Source: Weissella halotolerans DSM 20190 (GTDB lineage: Bacteria; Bacillota; Bacilli; Lactobacillales; Lactobacillaceae). Taken from it: a DNA stretch of 64,000 nucleotides. The notes below the pieces were generated by a model that saw only the letters and a program-made list of their open reading frames with translations, ran no database searches and had not been told where the DNA came from. Below, piece after piece: positions 60,562 to 64,000 of this stretch (position 1 is its first letter; each line of letters opens with the position of its first letter). The stretch covers positions 372,001-436,000 of the forward strand of contig NZ_ATUU01000001.1 in NCBI RefSeq assembly GCF_000420365.1, written 5' to 3'. The position numbers and the translations under genes were made by a program.

Positions 60562-61932
60562 TTATGCTTTTTCAAAAACCGTGACCGTCTCAACATGCGT
60601 TGTTTGTGGGAACTGATCAATTGGTTGCACATTACCCTTGATATGGTAACCTGCTTCCATCAATTGGACTGCATCCCGGGCCAACGTAGCTGGATTACAG
60701 CTAATATAAACAATTCGTTCAGGCGTCATTTGCGTTGCAGCCGTAATGAACTCATTGGTCAACCCTTTGCGTGGTGGATCAACAAAGATAACATCCGGCT
60801 GAAGGCCTTCCGCCTGCCAAGCCACCATCTGGTCTTCCGCATTATTTAGGGTAAAGCTTACGTTTTTAATCCCATTCAAATCAGCGTTTCGCTTCGCATC
60901 TGAAATTGCACCTGGCACAATTTCTACGCCCAACACCTCTTTAACCTGATCAGCAATTGATAACGCAATCGTACCAATACCTGAATAGGCGTCAATCACT
61001 ACATCGTCAGGCTGTAAGTCGGCTTTTTGGGCTGCTAATTGGTAAACAACTTCCGTCATTTGCGGATTAACCTGGTAAAAGGAATTAGGTCCAATGGCAA
61101 AAGTCTTACCCAATAGCTGGTCCTTAATCGTTCCTTGACCAAATAAGACCTTATTTTGCGTTCCCATGATAACGTTGGTCTTCTCTTGGTTAACATTTTG
61201 CACAATGGAAACCACTTCTGGCAAGGCCTCATGGATATCATTAATAATCATTGGCGCCAATGGCAACTTCTTTGCCCGCGTAACCAAGACAATCATCATT
61301 TCATGGCTATAATAGCCCCGCCGCACCATAATCGTGCGGACAATTCCCTTGTGTGCCGTTTCATCGTAAGGTTCAATGTGATATTTCCGTAAAATATCAC
61401 GGACCGTTACTATCGCTGCATCAATGGCCGGATCTTGAATATAAAAATCTTCCATTGGTACTAGGCGATGGGAGCCGCGCCGATAAAAACCAGTCGTCAA
61501 CTCCCCATTAATCAAACGTGTCGGAATCTGGGCCTTATTACGATACCCTACTGGTTGATCCATTCCAATAGTTGGGGCTACTTCTGCCTTAATATGCTGC
61601 TTTTGCAAGACATCAGCAACCTGCTTTTGCTTGTGCTTTAATTGTGCTTCATAAGTTAAATGCGCTAAGGGGGCAACTCCACTAATCACAGTGTTGCCCT
61701 TAATCGCTGGATTACGGTCAGGCGATTCAACTAAGCGTTTAACCACCCGTCCAAATGCATAGTTACTGGTAACCTTGGTAATCCCTACCCGAACTGTTTC
61801 ACCAGGGACCGCATTTGTAACAAAAACTGGAAAGTCTTCATACTTAACAACCCCGTTACCATCATACGTTAAATCAATCACTGGCCCTTCAAACTCTTGG
61901 TTCTTCACCACAGGGGCTTTTTTCTTTGACAT
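60562..61932 (-). CDS. rlmCD: 23S rRNA (uracil-C5)-methyltransferase, RlmCD type
   Basis: The enzyme methylates two uridines of 23S rRNA in Gram-positive bacteria. The ~456-residue protein has an N-terminal TRAM domain (FEGPVIDLTYDGNGVVKY), SAM motifs DAYSGIGTIALS and VDPPRKG, and catalytic YISCNPATLARD. The iron-sulphur cysteines seen in RlmD-like enzymes are replaced (SPDRNPAIKGNTVISGVAPL has none), so it lacks the 4Fe-4S cluster, as in some streptococcal RlmCD. The ATG at 61932 has AAAAGGAG upstream. Confidence 0.92.
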   Translation of the reverse strand: MSKKKAPVVKNQEFEGPVIDLTYDGNGVVKYEDFPVFVTNAVPGETVRVGITKVTSNYAFGRVVKRLVESPDRNPAIKGNTVISGVAPLAHLTYEAQLKHKQKQVADVLQKQHIKAEVAPTIGMDQPVGYRNKAQIPTRLINGELTTGFYRRGSHRLVPMEDFYIQDPAIDAAIVTVRDILRKYHIEPYDETAHKGIVRTIMVRRGYYSHEMMIVLVTRAKKLPLAPMIINDIHEALPEVVSIVQNVNQEKTNVIMGTQNKVLFGQGTIKDQLLGKTFAIGPNSFYQVNPQMTEVVYQLAAQKADLQPDDVVIDAYSGIGTIALSIADQVKEVLGVEIVPGAISDAKRNADLNGIKNVSFTLNNAEDQMVAWQAEGLQPDVIFVDPPRKGLTNEFITAATQMTPERIVYISCNPATLARDAVQLMEAGYHIKGNVQPIDQFPQTTHVETVTVFEKA

Positions 61933-62002
61933 GTTACTTCTCCTTTTGGCTTTTGCGACAACCACTTAAAAGATTAGTATACCACATCTTAGCCTAGTAC
62001 AG

Positions 62003-62029
62003 AAAAAGGCAGCCTAATCTAAGGCTGCC
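62003..62029 (-). terminator. Terminator after htpX
   Basis: GGCAGCC pairs with GGCTGCC around an 8-nt loop; on the minus strand the stem is followed by five Us. It ends the lemA-htpX operon. Confidence 0.8.
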
Positions 62030-62038
62030 GCATAGTAT

Positions 62039-62935
62039 TTAAAGTTTTTTGATAGCCGCAATCCGTTTGTCCATCGGTGGATGGCTATCAAATAAATGCT
62101 GTAGGCCACTTGCTTTAGGCAAAGGGTCCCCAATATACAAGGAAGCACTCGTGTCGCTCACATTTTGTGCTGCCATCGGTGGTGCTTGCGAAATTTTCGT
62201 CAAGGCGGCAATTAATGCTTGCGGGTTTCGCGTAAGTTCCACCGCGCCAGCATCTGCCAAATACTCACGATTTCGAGAAATCGCCATTTGCATCATCATC
62301 GCAATAATAGGGGCTAGTAGAAGTACCAGCACTGACATAATTAAGCCCATGATATTCCCAGCATCATTGCGATCATCTGATTGGCGATTGCCACCAAAAT
62401 ACCAAAAGTTAGTTCCAAAATTTGCCAGCATGGCAATCGCTGAAGTTAAGGCTACCGCGAGCGTTTGAATCCGAATATCGTAATTTCGCACGTGGGTCAT
62501 CTCATGAGCCATCACTGCTTCTAACTCATCCCGATTTAACGTTCTGATAATGCCAGCCGTTGCTGCCACAGCCGCTTGTTCAGGTTTATTACCTGTTGCA
62601 AAAGCATTGGGACTATCATCATCAATGATAAAGACTCGGGGCATAGGGACCCGGGCCACCATCGCCATGTCTTCCACCACATGCCATAAGGCCGGGGCTT
62701 GTTCAGCCCGTTTAATTTCATGAGCATGGTTCATCGCCATTACAACATCTGTTGACTGACTAAACATATAGACCGCATAAACTAGGCCCAAGACCACACT
62801 CATAATTACGCCCGCCTGGACACTATTTAACAAATAAAATCCAAGGGCCGCGCCAACTATAGCGATAAACAGGAAAAAGACCAGGAAGAGCAAAACTGTT
62901 TTACGCTTATTTTTAGCAATTTGCTCAAATAACAT
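62039..62935 (-). CDS. htpX: HtpX zinc metalloprotease
   Basis: This membrane protease takes part in quality control of membrane proteins. The 298-residue protein has the zinc motif HEMTH near the middle, followed by the third ligand region AISRNREYLADAGAVELT. Two hydrophobic helices lie at the N-terminus and two near the middle. It follows lemA by 9 nt, forming the common lemA-htpX pair. The active site faces the cytoplasm in the known family. Confidence 0.95.
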   Translation of the reverse strand: MLFEQIAKNKRKTVLLFLVFFLFIAIVGAALGFYLLNSVQAGVIMSVVLGLVYAVYMFSQSTDVVMAMNHAHEIKRAEQAPALWHVVEDMAMVARVPMPRVFIIDDDSPNAFATGNKPEQAAVAATAGIIRTLNRDELEAVMAHEMTHVRNYDIRIQTLAVALTSAIAMLANFGTNFWYFGGNRQSDDRNDAGNIMGLIMSVLVLLLAPIIAMMMQMAISRNREYLADAGAVELTRNPQALIAALTKISQAPPMAAQNVSDTSASLYIGDPLPKASGLQHLFDSHPPMDKRIAAIKKL

Positions 62936-62944
62936 TTACCTACC

Positions 62945-63514
62945 TCACTTACCCTCAGCATCAAATGAAACGGTTGGGACCGCCTTTTCCTCAGTGGGTG
63001 TCTCTAAGAACTGAGCAGGTTCAAAATGATGTAGCTTGGCTACTAAACTAGTTGGGAAGGTCTGTAAACGCGTGTTATAACTGGCTACCGACGTGTTATA
63101 TAACTGACGGGCATAACCAATCTTATTTTCAGTATTCGTCAATTCTTCCATTAGTTTATTATATTGTTGCGACGCTTTTAAATCAGGATAAGATTCTGCC
63201 ACAGCAAAGACGGACTTCAAACTATCTGTCAATTGATTTGAAAGGGCCATTTTTTGTTCATGATCCCCATCCGGGACCTGCGTTAGCTGGTTTCTTAAGG
63301 CCACTACTTTTTCTAAAGTTCCTTGTTCAAAACGAGCATAACCCTTAACGGTCTCAATCAAGTTTTGTACTAAATCATTACGTCGCTTAAGCTGGACATC
63401 AATTTGACTCCAAGCTTCTTGAGTATACATCCGTGCTTTAACCAAGCCGTTGTACAAATTAATCCATAAGATAATGATCAGCGCAATAATGGCAACGAGT
63501 AGCCACATCATCAT
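62945..63514 (-). CDS. lemA: LemA family membrane protein
   Basis: This 189-residue protein has one N-terminal helix (WLLVAIIALIIILWINLYN) and a helical, coiled-coil-rich body (YTQEAWSQIDVQLKRRNDLV and NLIETVKGYARFEQGTLEKV). It is a membrane-anchored scaffold with unknown biochemical role. It is the first gene of the lemA-htpX operon. AGGAGG precedes the ATG. Confidence 0.95.
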   Translation of the reverse strand: MMMWLLVAIIALIIILWINLYNGLVKARMYTQEAWSQIDVQLKRRNDLVQNLIETVKGYARFEQGTLEKVVALRNQLTQVPDGDHEQKMALSNQLTDSLKSVFAVAESYPDLKASQQYNKLMEELTNTENKIGYARQLYNTSVASYNTRLQTFPTSLVAKLHHFEPAQFLETPTEEKAVPTVSFDAEGK

Positions 63515-63553
63515 TTTTCTACCTCCTAAAAAAGGTTCAGCTTCATTAGATTG

Positions 63554-63600
63554 TAAAAGAAAAGCTAATCATCACTCGGCAAGTGCTAAACGATGATTGG
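63554..63600 (-). terminator. Terminator after the phosphoglucomutase gene
   Basis: On the minus strand AATCATC pairs with GATGATT; a small inner stem (CACT/AGTG) and a 3' U-rich tract follow. It lies after the pgm stop at 63618. Confidence 0.6.
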
Positions 63601-63617
63601 CCCTTCTTTCACCTAAC

Positions 63618-64000
63618 TTAGGCATCAATATGTTCTTGAATAGTTGCTTTAATCGCCGCCAGTTCAGCCTGGGCGGCTTCAGGTGTATTACCCTTGGTAC
63701 CAACATAAAACTTAATTTTAGGTTCGGTTCCAGAAGGGCGCACTGCGACCCAGCTACCGTCTGCCAACCAATATTTAAGTACATTGGCCTTGGGTAGGCT
63801 TAACTTATGTTGCACCCCAGTGGCTACAGTTGTTTCCTTTTGATTAGCAAAGTCCTCAACTTTGACAACGTCAACGCCGCCAAAGGCGACTGGTGTCTCG
63901 TCACGGAACTTGGCCATCAAATTAGCAATCTTTTCAGCACCATCAACCCCTGTAAACGTAAGTGCCTTGGTATCTTCCACAAAATAGCCGTACTGTTCAA
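63618..64000 (-). CDS. Phosphoglucomutase/phosphomannomutase, C-terminal part
   Basis: This is the end of an alpha-D-phosphohexomutase that interconverts glucose-1- and glucose-6-phosphate. The gene runs off the right edge of the window in an open frame. The C-terminal domain phosphate-binding loop is clear (AVRPSGTEPKIKFYV), and the preceding YGYFVEDTKALTF matches the PgcA/PGM family. Only about 127 residues of roughly 570 are visible, so the active-site serine cannot be checked. Confidence 0.93.
   Translation of the reverse strand, partial: EQYGYFVEDTKALTFTGVDGAEKIANLMAKFRDETPVAFGGVDVVKVEDFANQKETTVATGVQHKLSLPKANVLKYWLADGSWVAVRPSGTEPKIKFYVGTKGNTPEAAQAELAAIKATIQEHIDA

Overview
This window is a gene-dense stretch of a low-to-moderate G+C Gram-positive chromosome. 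It looks like a fermentative lactic acid bacterium (Lactobacillales). The evidence is a lysine-type murE, a class A sortase, a KxYKxGKxW-type signal peptide, an aggregation-promoting-factor-like protein, fumarate-type (class 1A) pyrD, Rex, gatCAB, ECF vitamin S-components and the ymfF/ymfH-rodZ-pgsA-cinA-recA order. A Weissella/Leuconostoc-like heterofermenter is my best guess, but that is inference. I see no rRNA, tRNA, IS element, phage module or CRISPR array. Almost everything from 0.57 to 36.8 kb is transcribed leftward (minus strand).

Layout. 0-6.4 kb: the end of an M29 aminopeptidase, a LysM-CAP surface protein with a 60-bp tandem repeat, an RluA pseudouridine synthase behind a cold-shock gene, an MFS exporter with a DUF4811 partner, and an Apf-like LysM protein. 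6.8-16.1 kb: coaA, helD, recA, short cinA, pgsA, rodZ and a pair of M16 peptidases. 16.5-22.3 kb: an orphan gluconokinase and the yhaO-yhaN-yhaM nuclease cluster. 22.4-36.8 kb: UPF0342, a class A PBP, argR, argS, DUF2187, murE, a HAM1-like gene, folC, dgkB, gatB, gatA, gatC and an RsmF-type methyltransferase. 37-42.9 kb: lysR, a HAD phosphatase, a PadR-DUF1700-DUF4097 envelope module, an aldo/keto reductase and a divergent PRPP synthase paralogue.

43.1-46.9 kb is rightward: pyrD, then a TPP riboswitch with its own terminator controlling a YkoEDC-type thiamine-precursor transporter. 47-53.3 kb is leftward again: a degenerate AroB-like protein with aroE, an ECF S-component with two related PLP aminotransferases, and a LacI regulator with an unrecognised gene. 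54.5-55.2 kb carries a tetrahydrofolate riboswitch in front of folT. 55.3-64 kb: a small orphan gene, a DtxR-type metalloregulator, sortase A, rex, a DEAD-box helicase, a Gfo/Idh/MocA oxidoreductase, rlmCD, htpX, lemA and the end of a phosphoglucomutase gene.

Themes. Vitamin uptake is prominent: folate import (folT) plus polyglutamylation (folC), thiamine-precursor import (ykoEDC), another ECF S-component, and coaA. The most unusual signals are two apparent pseudoenzymes. One is an AroB-fold protein that has lost all three metal ligands and the active-site lysine but sits in an operon with aroE. The other is a PRPP-synthetase-like protein that lacks the KRR catalytic loop and starts at TTG. 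Several genes (rluA, argR, cinA) begin shortly after a strong intrinsic terminator with no visible promoter, which suggests read-through control.
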